The position numbers were made by a program, and so were the translations under genes. A stretch of DNA of 64,000 nt, from positions 558,001 to 622,000 of the forward strand of contig NZ_JAJBZG010000002.1 of the NCBI RefSeq assembly GCF_020552705.1. The letters are read 5' to 3'. This DNA comes from Christiangramia sediminis (lineage in GTDB: Bacteria; Bacteroidota; Bacteroidia; Flavobacteriales; Flavobacteriaceae). The notes under the pieces are model-generated. The model worked only from the letters and a program-made list of their open reading frames with translations. It was not told where the DNA came from and did not search any database. The stretch's first letter is position 1. Every line of letters starts with the position of its first letter. Below, piece by piece: positions 27,382 to 35,969 of the stretch.

Positions 27382-29013
27382 ATGGCAGAAAAAGTTACCA
27401 GAAGCGACGAAAAGAAATCAATATTTGGTCTTGAAGTAAACGGACCGGTATTTTTTACCTCGTCTATTTTTATTATCGTAAGTATCGCTCTCACTCTGAT
27501 CTTCAAAAAGGAGGCAGAAACCTTCTTTGCCGATCTTCAAACCTCTGTGGCTGAAAATGCAGACTGGTTTTTTATCCTGGCAATTAACCTGTTTCTAGTA
27601 TTCCTGATCTATCTGGCAGTAGGTAAATTTGGGAAAATGCGAATAGGCGGGCAAAATGCAAAACCTGAATTCAAAAAACTTTCATGGTTCGCCATGCTCT
27701 TTAGTGCAGGGATGGGAATTGGATTACTATTCTTCAGCGTTGGAGAACCCGTAATGCATTTCAATTCGCCACCCACGGCTGAAGCCGGTACAGTAGCAGC
27801 AGCTAAAGAGGCTATGAACTTCACTTTTCTTCACTGGGGTTTTCATGCTTGGGGCGTATACGCACTGGTAGGTTTATCACTCAGCTATTTTACTTACACC
27901 AGGGGTTTACCTTTGACAATAAGGTCCATTTTTTATCCTTTTCTAGGAGATCGTATCTATGGTAAAATTGGAGATATTATAGATATTTTTGCAGTATTGG
28001 CCACACTTTTTGGGCTCGCAACTTCCCTTGGTTTTGGAGTTCAACAGATCGCTTCAGGCTTAAATCATGTCTTTGGACTAGCTGACGGAATAACCACACA
28101 AATAATTATAATTGCTATTATAACCATGATCGCAACAGCCTCGGTGGTACTGGGAGTAGATAAAGGTGTAAAGGTACTTAGCGAATGGAACATGAGAATT
28201 GCCGTGGTACTGTTGATCCTCGCTTTAATACTTGGTCCAACCATCTTTATTTTCAGATCTTTCGTGGAAAATACCGGAAGTTATCTCTTTAACTTTCTGG
28301 ATATCGCCACCTGGAGTGAAACCTATAGCAATAGTTCCTGGCAGAATGACTGGACTGTATTTTACTGGGGCTGGTGGATTGGCTGGTCTCCCTTCGTTGG
28401 AATGTTCATTGCCAGAATTTCTAAAGGAAGAACTATTAGAGAATTTATATTAGGGGTTCTCCTTGTCCCATCTCTAGTTACCTTCTTCTGGATGTCCGCT
28501 TTTGGAAGTGTGGCCATCGATGATATTATGAGTGGAAATGATGTTCTAACTAAAGCTGTAGATAATGATATAGCCACGGCACTTTTCGTGTTTTTCCAAG
28601 ATTACCCACTGGCAATGGTTATTAATGTGGTAGCTGTATTGCTTATTGCAGGATTTTTCATTACCTCATCAGATTCAGGATCCCTGGTTATTGACAGTCT
28701 TACCTCGGGAGGTAAGATAGATGCTCCCGTTGGACAGCGAATTTTCTGGGCAGTCACTGAAGGTACGGTAGCCGCAGTATTGCTTATTGGAGGAGGTTTA
28801 CAGGCGCTACAAACTGCTACGATTGTTACCGGCCTCCCCTTCGCCTTAATTTTAATAGTGATGTGCTATTCTTTACACAAGGGTCTCCGGGAAGATTTGA
28901 AAAAACTCGAAGAGAAAAAATCTGAACAACAAATGGAAAATTATGAAGAGATCGTTTCAGAAATAGTAAATAAAAGGAATATAAAAACTTCAAATAAAAA
29001 AGAAGACTCATGA
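27382..29013 (+). CDS. BCCT-family transporter (betaine/choline/carnitine type)
   Basis: 543 residues, about twelve membrane segments. Family signatures include FSAGMGIGLLFFSVGEPVMHF, the Trp-rich segment YWGWWIGWSPFVGMFIARISKGRTIREF and ITSSDSGSLVIDSLTSGG. BCCT proteins import glycine betaine, choline or carnitine by Na+ or H+ symport or exchange. The charged, probably coiled C terminus (from LHKGLREDLKKLEE) could be a cytosolic osmosensing tail as in BetP. The ATG of the following Usp gene overlaps its stop codon. Confidence 0.93.
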   Translation: MAEKVTRSDEKKSIFGLEVNGPVFFTSSIFIIVSIALTLIFKKEAETFFADLQTSVAENADWFFILAINLFLVFLIYLAVGKFGKMRIGGQNAKPEFKKLSWFAMLFSAGMGIGLLFFSVGEPVMHFNSPPTAEAGTVAAAKEAMNFTFLHWGFHAWGVYALVGLSLSYFTYTRGLPLTIRSIFYPFLGDRIYGKIGDIIDIFAVLATLFGLATSLGFGVQQIASGLNHVFGLADGITTQIIIIAIITMIATASVVLGVDKGVKVLSEWNMRIAVVLLILALILGPTIFIFRSFVENTGSYLFNFLDIATWSETYSNSSWQNDWTVFYWGWWIGWSPFVGMFIARISKGRTIREFILGVLLVPSLVTFFWMSAFGSVAIDDIMSGNDVLTKAVDNDIATALFVFFQDYPLAMVINVVAVLLIAGFFITSSDSGSLVIDSLTSGGKIDAPVGQRIFWAVTEGTVAAVLLIGGGLQALQTATIVTGLPFALILIVMCYSLHKGLREDLKKLEEKKSEQQMENYEEIVSEIVNKRNIKTSNKKEDS

Positions 29014-29864
29014 AAAGCGTAGATAACATTCTGGTCGCATTGGACCTTACTTCAACCGATGCCGAAATTATTAAATATGCCTCGTTTCTTTCTGAACAAC
29101 TAAAATCGAAAAAGGTATATTTTGTTCACAATATTAAAAAATATGAGATTTCAGATCTTTTTCAGGAACAACTGAAAGATTTAAATCTGGAAGAGGCCAT
29201 TAGCGAAGAACTGGAAGAAAAAGTTTCTGAGAATTTCACCGCTGATGTTCCTTCCAAAGTTCTTATTTCTGAAGATCCCTATACAGAATCACTGGTGAAT
29301 TATATCGCTCATAAATATGCGATAGATCTGGTGATTTTAGGAAATAAATCCAGGAAAAAAGGTACTGGGGTCGTTTCAGATAAATTAATGAGACTATTGA
29401 AATGTGATATACTTTCCGTTCCGGAAACCGCTCAATCGAGATTAAAGAATATCTGGACGGGAACCGATTTTTCTAAAGAATCTGTCAAAGCCTTCAGACT
29501 GGCGGCAAACCTTAAGAAAATGACCCAGGCAACAATAACTGCAACCAATATTTATAATGTCCCGGTACAATTTACCCCTTATCTGGATAAAGAAGAAATG
29601 GTGCCCAAGATCGAGAAACATACTATAGAGAAATTTGATAAATTCCTTAAGCGAAATGAAATTTCTGAAATCGAGAAGAAAATACTGCGCGGCCGTGACG
29701 CCAGTGTGGCCGAAAAACTTTCCCGTGAAGCTGAAAAGGCCGGGGCAGATCTTTTGATCGTCGCAGATAAGGGTGGAAATGTTTTTTCATCGCTTCTGGT
29801 GGGAAGTGTCACAGATGAACTTTTTGATCTGGATTTGAAAATCCCGCTTTGGGTCGCTAAGTAA
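29010..29864 (+). CDS. Tandem-domain universal stress protein linked to the BCCT transporter
   Basis: 284 residues, two UspA domains (about 1-140 and 145-284). Domain 1 begins NILVALDLTSTDAEIIKYA and domain 2 IWTGTDFSKESVKAFRLA. The second domain has an ATP-binding-type end (LLIVADKGGNVFSSLLVGSVTDEL, of the G2xG9xS/T type). The ATGA overlap with the transporter gene implies coupled translation, so it probably binds or tunes that transporter. No site of the stress-island type is seen upstream of this operon. Confidence 0.88.
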   Translation: MKSVDNILVALDLTSTDAEIIKYASFLSEQLKSKKVYFVHNIKKYEISDLFQEQLKDLNLEEAISEELEEKVSENFTADVPSKVLISEDPYTESLVNYIAHKYAIDLVILGNKSRKKGTGVVSDKLMRLLKCDILSVPETAQSRLKNIWTGTDFSKESVKAFRLAANLKKMTQATITATNIYNVPVQFTPYLDKEEMVPKIEKHTIEKFDKFLKRNEISEIEKKILRGRDASVAEKLSREAEKAGADLLIVADKGGNVFSSLLVGSVTDELFDLDLKIPLWVAK

Positions 29865-29904
29865 TTTAAGCCAAAATTTCATTTATAACTTATAATCATT
29901 CTCT

Positions 29905-29940
29905 CATAAAAAAGTTCTCTCATACAGGGGGCTTTTTTTA
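29905..29940 (+). terminator. Probable terminator after porin-BCCT-Usp
   Basis: AAAAAAG and CTTTTTT plus wobble pairs between TTCTC and GGGGG form a stem ending in a T run, ~45 bases after the Usp stop. Many G-U pairs make it weaker than the others. Confidence 0.5.
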
Positions 29941-30058
29941 TTCAGTAACGCTAGAAAATTACATTTCCTTCACGAAATAATTAAACTATTGTTAATCAGT
30001 TAATTAATAAGAAACATAAAAAGTATATTAAGGTTTAACTAACTTAATTATACTAATT

Positions 30059-31375
30059 ATGAGAAATGAACTGGAAAATATCGCCGTGCGTATTGGTGAA
30101 TTTTTACCTGATCTCCTTGGAGCCTTATTGGTTCTATTGGTAGGCTGGTTAATTGCGAAAGGTATAAAAGCACTTATCGTAAGATTACTTAAAAAAACGC
30201 ATTGGGATGAAAAAGTATTGTCCCGCACGAGTGTTGGAGATTCCAACGTTTTTATCGCTAATATTTTTTATTATGTAATTATGATCATTGTAATAATGAT
30301 CGTACTGGAAATACTTGGCGTTAATCAGGTTCTTACCCCATTGGAAAACATGGTGGGAGAGTTCCTGGGATTTATCCCAAACCTAATAGGGGCCGTCCTT
30401 ATAGCATTCATAGGTTATTTACTGGCAAAATTTGTTTCTAATCTTATCAATATCACCGGGGGTTTCCTGGATAGAATGGTAGATAAAACTGGTTTTAAAG
30501 ACACCGCTCAATTGATTGATATTATTAGAAAAGTTGTTTTTATCATCATATTTATTCCTTTTCTAATTCAAGCCTTTAATGCACTGGAACTGGAAGCAAT
30601 CTCAGGACCGGCAAATGATATTCTTACAGATTTCACCAATCTCATTGGAGAAATTATAATCGCTGCCGTTATCCTTATCATCTTCATTTGGGGAGGGCGC
30701 TATTTAGCCAATTTCCTTGAAGATCTCTTCAGAAGTCTTGGATTGGACCAGGCTGCGGAAAAGATCCAGATACACAACATGATTGGAGCTAATCAATCCC
30801 TATCTAAAATTGTAGCCAACCTTGTTTATTTCTTCCTGGTATTCTTCGGAATCATCACGGCAGTAAATATTTTAGGACTGGATCAGTTGACTGAAACGCT
30901 GGATCAGATCCTTGAAGTTACCGGACAAATTATTTTTGGACTGATCATACTGGCTGTAGGTAACTATATTTCACTGGTTATCTATAACACCATGAGCAAG
31001 ACCAGGAGCAATAATTTTATTGCCAGTGTGGTAAGATGGGCTTCCTTAGCACTTTTTCTTGCTATTGCCCTTAGAACGATGGGTATTGCCAACGAAATTG
31101 TGGAATTAGCCTTCGGACTCATCCTGGGAGCGATTGCCGTGGCAGTAGCGCTTAGTTATGGTCTTGGTGGTCGTGATGCTGCCGGAGAACATTTTAAAGA
31201 GATCATTCAAAAATTTAAGGATGATAAATCTGTAAAAAGTTCTGATCCAAACACGAAGCCTACACCTTCTAAGCATCCAGACAATCCGTCACATCCCCGA
31301 AGAGATGTAAATGACCCGGCGAATCCAAACAATCCGGATAATCCAGAACCAAATGATCCAAGACTGGATCTATAA
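30059..31375 (+). CDS. Mechanosensitive channel-like protein with repeated TM-helix domains
   Basis: 438 residues. Several repeats of the conserved TM-helix type found near MscS-like channels (for example LPDLLGALLVLLVGWLIAKGIKALIVRLL, IPNLIGAVLIAFIGYLLAKFVSNLI, LAFGLILGAIAVAVALSYGLGGRDAAGEH). No full MscS beta-domain is visible. The C-terminal ~55 residues are Pro/Asn/Asp-rich and disordered. It probably acts as an osmotic-downshock channel, consistent with the betaine uptake operon just upstream. Confidence 0.8.
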   Translation: MRNELENIAVRIGEFLPDLLGALLVLLVGWLIAKGIKALIVRLLKKTHWDEKVLSRTSVGDSNVFIANIFYYVIMIIVIMIVLEILGVNQVLTPLENMVGEFLGFIPNLIGAVLIAFIGYLLAKFVSNLINITGGFLDRMVDKTGFKDTAQLIDIIRKVVFIIIFIPFLIQAFNALELEAISGPANDILTDFTNLIGEIIIAAVILIIFIWGGRYLANFLEDLFRSLGLDQAAEKIQIHNMIGANQSLSKIVANLVYFFLVFFGIITAVNILGLDQLTETLDQILEVTGQIIFGLIILAVGNYISLVIYNTMSKTRSNNFIASVVRWASLALFLAIALRTMGIANEIVELAFGLILGAIAVAVALSYGLGGRDAAGEHFKEIIQKFKDDKSVKSSDPNTKPTPSKHPDNPSHPRRDVNDPANPNNPDNPEPNDPRLDL

Positions 31376-31382
31376 TTAAAAT

Positions 31383-31407
31383 AAACCCCGCCGTGAGCGG
31401 GGTTTTT
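31383..31407 (+). terminator. Terminator of the channel gene
   Basis: AACCCCGC pairs with GCGGGGTT around CGTGA, followed by T6. Confidence 0.88.
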
Positions 31408-31424
31408 TCTTTATTATCGCTTTC

Positions 31425-32255
31425 TTAATTTTCTAGTTCAGCAATGATCAGCACCGGAAAATGATCTGATGGATATCTTAGATCTTTAGAATCACTCAAA
31501 ACGCCATATTTCTTCACTTCGACCTCATCATTCACAAAAATATAATCGATCCGGCGGGTTACTGACTCTGAAAAATTATAACCATTAAAAGTACCCACTG
31601 GACCAAAAGTAAATTCAGCTTCTTCCCTGGAATCATTTAGAAAATCCTTGATGATAGCTATACCCTCGGTTTTGGGTTCCAGGTTAAAATCTCCCATTAG
31701 GAAAACCGGAAGTTCCTCCGTGTTCAGTTCCTTTATTTTTTTAGTGATCAATTTTGAGCTTTCAAGCCTCGCTTTATCGCCTACATGGTCAAAATGTGTA
31801 TTAAAAACGTAGAACTTTTCTTCTGTTTCTTTATTCTGAAATAAAACATAAGTGCATATTCGATTAAAATCTGCATCCCAGCCCTTACTTATCTCTTCAG
31901 GCGTTTCCGAAAGCCAGAACGTATCAGATTCAAGCACCTCGAACTTTTCATTTTTATATAGAATCGCACTGAATTCTCCCTTGTCCTCTCCTTCCCTGCC
32001 TAGACCCAGTACCTCATAAGCATCAATATTTTCGGTAAAATGATCCAGCTGAGATTTCACCGCTTCCTGTACTCCCAGGATATCCGGTTCGTAAAACCTA
32101 ATCTGGTTGGTTATCCAGTCTTTTCGCTTAGACCAGCTATTTTCCCCATCGTTCTCATTGGCATATTTGATATTATAGGTCATGATTTTAGTTTCCTGAC
32201 TGTTCATCGCTGTAAGGCCAAAGAAAATGCTGAATAAAAGAAGTAGATTTTTCAT
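31425..32255 (-). CDS. Secreted endonuclease/exonuclease/phosphatase-family protein
   Basis: 276 residues from the ATG at 32255, which gives a signal peptide (MKNLLLLFSIFFGLTAMNSQ); an in-frame upstream start would hide it. EEP-fold motifs are complete: IMTYNIKY, DILGVQEA, FNTHFDHVG, MGDFNLEP, RIDYIFVN and a terminal SDHFPVL with the catalytic Asp-His pair. The family includes DNase I-like nucleases and lipid or sugar phosphatases. Substrate unknown. Confidence 0.9.
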   Translation of the reverse strand: MKNLLLLFSIFFGLTAMNSQETKIMTYNIKYANENDGENSWSKRKDWITNQIRFYEPDILGVQEAVKSQLDHFTENIDAYEVLGLGREGEDKGEFSAILYKNEKFEVLESDTFWLSETPEEISKGWDADFNRICTYVLFQNKETEEKFYVFNTHFDHVGDKARLESSKLITKKIKELNTEELPVFLMGDFNLEPKTEGIAIIKDFLNDSREEAEFTFGPVGTFNGYNFSESVTRRIDYIFVNDEVEVKKYGVLSDSKDLRYPSDHFPVLIIAELEN

Positions 32256-32326
32256 AGGTGCAAATTGTAATAGATATCCGTTTTCAGTTGTAAAAGTCGT
32301 CAGCATGTTCTAATATTTATCGGGAT

Positions 32327-32393
32327 TATTTCAGACCCCTCATATTGTAATGATATACATGAAATGAGATTCTGAAACAACTTCAGAATGACG
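32327..32393. repeat. REP-like palindromic intergenic repeat, copy 2
   Basis: The arm ending at 32393 (GAGATTCTGAAACAACTTCAG, then AATGACG, within 32366-32393) matches the copy at 8807-8876 at most positions. TTTCAGACCCCTCAT near 32328-32342 is its imperfect complement across a 20-base spacer, so it can form a hairpin. The rest of the 32256-32537 gap holds only the operator listed next. Confidence 0.5.
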
Positions 32394-32511
32394 TTATTTT
32401 TCAGTTAGTATACGAACAAACTAATTTTTTATAAAGTTCGGAATATTTAAAAGAAATAAAGTCAATCCAAGATTTTTAAAATTTTTCATCAGGAATTGAA
32501 CTTTTTTAACT

Positions 32512-32530
32512 TACTTTGTTTTTCAAAGTA
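32512..32530. promoter_or_regulatory. 19-bp operator palindrome, copy 1
   Basis: TACTTTG-TTTTT-CAAAGTA, followed 7 bases later by the ATG at 32538. The left arm doubles as a -7-like box (TTACTTTG), so a bound regulator should block transcription. The same arms and spacing recur at 33534-33552, before the next operon. Confidence 0.7.
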
Positions 32531-32537
32531 CTTTAAA

Positions 32538-33182
32538 ATGAAAAACGAAAAGTATCTTCAGGATCTTAGCGAGATCAAAGAAATGATGAACCGTTCCTCG
32601 CGCTTTATATCCCTAAGCGGACTTTCCGGGGTATTTGCCGGAATATATGCGATCATTGGCGCGGTGATCGCAAAGATGCTGCTGGCTGAAAATGCTTCAG
32701 TTTATAATGAATCTTATGCTTCGGTTTCAGTAGGGAATATAAATTCAGATTTAAGTCTGCAATTATTTCTAATTGCAGTTGCTGTTCTCCTCCTGGCGAT
32801 TGGAACCGCCATATTTCTTACCACGAGAAAAGCGAGGAAAAACAATCAAAAGATCTGGGACAGCACCAGTAAAAGATTATTGATAAACTTTTTTGCGCCC
32901 CTGGCCGCCGGCGGAATATTTTGTCTGGTACTCCTGCAATATAAACTGGTAGGATTAATTGCCCCAGGCATGCTTATTTTTTACGGATTGGCTTTAATTC
33001 ACGGAAGTAAATATACCTTTGCCGATCTTAGAAGCCTCGGTTACGCAAACCTGCTTCTCGGTCTTATCGCCACCCAGTTTATTGGATACGGAATATATTT
33101 CTGGGCGATCGGTTTTGGGATCTTTCATATTATTTACGGCATCTGGATGCATAATAAATATGATAGAAAAAGTGCTGAATGA
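32538..33182 (+). CDS. Membrane protein encoded with a winged-helix regulator
   Basis: 214 residues from the ATG at 32538 (MKNEKYLQDLSEIKEMMNRSSRFISLSG), chosen because it follows the palindrome. About six hydrophobic segments follow an N-terminal cytosolic helix. Proteins of this shape commonly precede HTH_34 regulators in Bacteroidetes. Its stop overlaps the regulator start (ATGA), so the pair is translationally coupled. It may be a membrane-bound sensor or antagonist of the regulator (inference). Confidence 0.8.
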   Translation: MKNEKYLQDLSEIKEMMNRSSRFISLSGLSGVFAGIYAIIGAVIAKMLLAENASVYNESYASVSVGNINSDLSLQLFLIAVAVLLLAIGTAIFLTTRKARKNNQKIWDSTSKRLLINFFAPLAAGGIFCLVLLQYKLVGLIAPGMLIFYGLALIHGSKYTFADLRSLGYANLLLGLIATQFIGYGIYFWAIGFGIFHIIYGIWMHNKYDRKSAE

Positions 33183-33490
33183 AGAATATCATAAGTAATA
33201 TTAATAAAGCCTTTGATCATAGGATACGCCTCGGAATCATGAGTGTATTGATGGTGAATGAATATGCCGATTTTAAAACCCTGAAAGAGCTCCTGGGAGC
33301 GACAGATGGAAATCTTGCCAGCCATACCAAAGCTCTGGAAAAGCAGAAATATATTAAGGTTGAAAAATCTTTTATTGACAGAAAACCAAATACCAGGTAT
33401 ATCGCTTCAGATAAGGGCCGAAAGGCATTCCAGGATCATCTGGATGCACTGGAGAAATTATTGAACTCTAAGAATGAACTGAAAAATTAA
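33179..33490 (+). CDS. Winged-helix transcriptional regulator (HTH_34-type, MarR/ArsR-like)
   Basis: 103 residues. A single winged helix: FDHRIRLGIMSVLMVNEYADFKTLKELLGATDGNLASHTKALEKQKYIKVEKSFIDRKPNTRYIASDKGRKAFQDHL, with the recognition helix near residues 37-52. Such regulators bind as dimers to inverted repeats. Two copies of one palindrome flank its operon and start the next one, so autoregulation and control of the downstream operon are the obvious hypothesis. Confidence 0.85.
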   Translation: MKNIISNINKAFDHRIRLGIMSVLMVNEYADFKTLKELLGATDGNLASHTKALEKQKYIKVEKSFIDRKPNTRYIASDKGRKAFQDHLDALEKLLNSKNELKN

Positions 33491-33533
33491 ACCAAAAAAA
33501 AGAGAAGAAGTAAACTATATTTTTTTACCTGTT

Positions 33534-33552
33534 TACTTTGAATTTCAAAGTA
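33534..33552. promoter_or_regulatory. 19-bp operator palindrome, copy 2
   Basis: TACTTTG-AATTT-CAAAGTA, 33 bases before the ATG at 33586. The arms are identical to those at 32512-32530. The pattern extends to CAAAGTACTT on the right in both copies. Confidence 0.7.
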
Positions 33553-33585
33553 CTTAAAAATAAATAATCATTTAAATCAATCATT

Positions 33586-33867
33586 ATGAAAACAAACAGA
33601 ATTTTAATCATCTTATTAATTGTAGGATCACTCTTATTAATCCCCTTTACCGCCATGCAGGTAAGTGAAGAAGTAGTATGGTCTACATTCGATTTCCTTG
33701 TTGCAGGAATATTACTTATGCTAACAGGACTGGCGATAAACCTTGTTTGGAGAAAATTTATTTCTACCAAAAAAAGGATATTATTTTGCGGAATCCTGGT
33801 GGCACTCTTCGTGATTTGGGCAGAACTGGGCGTGGGTATTTTTGGAACTCCATTCGCGGGTAATTAA
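33586..33867 (+). CDS. Small membrane protein, three segments
   Basis: 93 residues with three hydrophobic segments (ILIILLIVGSLLLIPFTAM, FLVAGILLMLTGLAINLVW, ILFCGILVALFVIWAELGVGIFG). First gene of the operon reading to 37126, placed behind operator copy 2. Family not recognised. Confidence 0.75.
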   Translation: MKTNRILIILLIVGSLLLIPFTAMQVSEEVVWSTFDFLVAGILLMLTGLAINLVWRKFISTKKRILFCGILVALFVIWAELGVGIFGTPFAGN

Positions 33868-33885
33868 AATTTAAAATTATTTATT

Positions 33886-35130
33886 ATGAGAGATGCTATA
33901 ATATCCGGCTTAGATAATCCATCTGAACTGGAGCAACTATACAGAAAAAATAAGGCGGAGTTTAAAGAAAACTTCAACTCTGTATATACTGATTATCAGG
34001 AAAAGCCTATCGTAAAATTCTGGTATGAAAGATTGAATTATGAAGCTACAGATATTTCATGGGGCTCAACTAAGGAATTAAAATTTTTATTTATTGCCGC
34101 AATTATCGCTGGTTTTCTGGCAAAACTGCCGGATATTCTTACTATTGAAGAAGACTTTTTTTATCCAAGAAATATTGGATTCCTCGTATTTCCATTTTTG
34201 ACTTTTTTCTTTGCCTGGCGAAATAAATTATCTAAAAACAAAATTTTAATTATCGCCGGGATTAGCTTGGTAAGTCTCTTATACATCAATCTTTTACCAA
34301 ATGAACCTGATAGTGACACTTTGATCCTGGCCTGCATTCACTTACCCTTACTTCTATGGGTGGTATTAGGAATTGCTTTTACTTCTTCCGGAATTAAAAA
34401 TTATAAGAAACGTCTTGAGTTTTTAAGCTTCAATGGAGAGCTTCTGGTCATGAGTGCCATGCTGGTAATTGCAGGTATTATTCTAACAGGAATTACCGTT
34501 GGCCTTTTTGAACTTATAGGCCTCAGCATCGTGGAGTTTTATTCCCGGTATATCATTATATTTGTGCTGCCTTCAGTCCCCCTACTCGCTTGTTTCCTGG
34601 TGCAAACCAATCCTGGAATGGTAAATAAGGTATCTCCGGTAATCGCTAAAATCTTCAGTCCCATAGTACTGGTCACTTTAGTTATCTACCTGGGTGCAAT
34701 TATTGCTTCGGGGAAAGATCCTTATACAGACAGGGATTTTCTTATACTTTTCAACATCGTGCTATTAGGAGTGATGGCGCTAATCTTTTTTTCGGTTACT
34801 GAAGGATGGAAAGAAGATCGACTGGGATCTAATAAATACATTTTATTACCGCTTGCTTTAGTTACCATAATTGTAAACCTCATCGCACTTTCTGCGATCA
34901 TTTTCAGGATCTCTGAATGGGGCTTTACTCCCAATCGCCTCGCTGTACTGGGTGGTAATATTTTAATTTTGCTACACTTATTGCTGGTCACATTTCAACT
35001 ATTTAGATGCAGCCTTAAAAAGCTGAATATTTCAGAAGTCGGAAGATCGATCGTTACTTATTTGCCGGTATATTTTATCTGGGTGATCGTGGTCATTTTT
35101 ATGTTTCCACTGATCTTCGGTTTTAAATAA
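33886..35130 (+). CDS. Polytopic membrane protein, DUF4153-like
   Basis: 414 residues. A soluble N terminus of about 65 residues precedes roughly ten hydrophobic segments. FRISEWGFTPNRLAVLGGN near residue 340 resembles a conserved segment of DUF4153 proteins. Eighteen bases after the previous gene. No function known. Confidence 0.7.
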   Translation: MRDAIISGLDNPSELEQLYRKNKAEFKENFNSVYTDYQEKPIVKFWYERLNYEATDISWGSTKELKFLFIAAIIAGFLAKLPDILTIEEDFFYPRNIGFLVFPFLTFFFAWRNKLSKNKILIIAGISLVSLLYINLLPNEPDSDTLILACIHLPLLLWVVLGIAFTSSGIKNYKKRLEFLSFNGELLVMSAMLVIAGIILTGITVGLFELIGLSIVEFYSRYIIIFVLPSVPLLACFLVQTNPGMVNKVSPVIAKIFSPIVLVTLVIYLGAIIASGKDPYTDRDFLILFNIVLLGVMALIFFSVTEGWKEDRLGSNKYILLPLALVTIIVNLIALSAIIFRISEWGFTPNRLAVLGGNILILLHLLLVTFQLFRCSLKKLNISEVGRSIVTYLPVYFIWVIVVIFMFPLIFGFK

Positions 35131-35177
35131 AATATTTGGTAATATGAAAATGCTGGGATCACTTTAAAACTGAAAAA

Positions 35178-35948
35178 ATGGAAAAGGAAAATTTTGTAGC
35201 GAAAAATTCGATAGTCCGGGAGATCTGGGGTAAAAGTGATACTATTCTGCTCATTTTTGCCGGGGCTTCCGCAGAATTCGCCTTGAATAAAGCAGTAGAC
35301 TGGCTATATTTTACCGGAAAGCTTCCAAAAGATCCATTAGGAAGACTTTTTTCTACAGTCAATTACGCCAGGGAAATAGTTTTTGCAGATAGAAATTCAG
35401 CCATAAACGCCATCGAAAGAATGAACAGGATACATTCTTCCGTAGAGAATATTCGGGGAAAAAATATTCCCGCCTGGGCTTATCGCGACGTATTATTTAT
35501 GCTGATTGATTATTCAATTCGCTCGTTTGAAATACTAGAAAGACCACTGAAAATTGCTGAAAAAGAAGAAGTCTTTGAAGTCTTTTCCAGGCTAGGAGAA
35601 CATATGCACCTAAAAAACTTACCCCAGAATTATGAAAACTATTTAAAAATGCGTGATTCGCATCTGGAACAGCACTTGTTTTATGGAGATTATACCCGGG
35701 ACCTTTATAAACAATACCGCAAAAACCTGGGATGGCTTCGCTATATGCTATTACTGGAAAGCCAGACGATGATAGTCCCAAAAAAAGTTCACAACTATTT
35801 AAATTTGAGAAGGTTATCTTTAATTAGTCCGTTTATTAAAGTTTTTAAAATAAGCAGAAGGATACGACTGGACGACCTCATGAAAGCTATGATCCTGCCA
35901 CCTGAATATAAGACCAAGATAAGATCTTTAGATCACCAATCATCCTAA
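35178..35948 (+). CDS. MpaB-like oxygenase (DUF2236 family)
   Basis: 256 residues. The family pattern is seen at residues 40-80: FALNKAVDWLYFTGKLPKDPLGRLFSTVNYAREIVFAD, plus IRGKNIPAWAYRDVLFMLIDYSIRSFE. DUF2236 includes fungal MpaB and bacterial heme latex-clearing oxygenases. I cannot place the heme ligand with confidence. In operon with a DoxX-like protein, which suggests a membrane-associated redox role. Confidence 0.75.
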   Translation: MEKENFVAKNSIVREIWGKSDTILLIFAGASAEFALNKAVDWLYFTGKLPKDPLGRLFSTVNYAREIVFADRNSAINAIERMNRIHSSVENIRGKNIPAWAYRDVLFMLIDYSIRSFEILERPLKIAEKEEVFEVFSRLGEHMHLKNLPQNYENYLKMRDSHLEQHLFYGDYTRDLYKQYRKNLGWLRYMLLLESQTMIVPKKVHNYLNLRRLSLISPFIKVFKISRRIRLDDLMKAMILPPEYKTKIRSLDHQSS

Positions 35949-35969
35949 TATGAATTCAACTTCTAATCA

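Noticed and set aside
31230-31375. Pro/Asn-rich repeats at the end of the channel gene as a DNA repeat
   Set aside because: Best explained as coding sequence for a disordered tail; reading frame continues to a normal stop and terminator.
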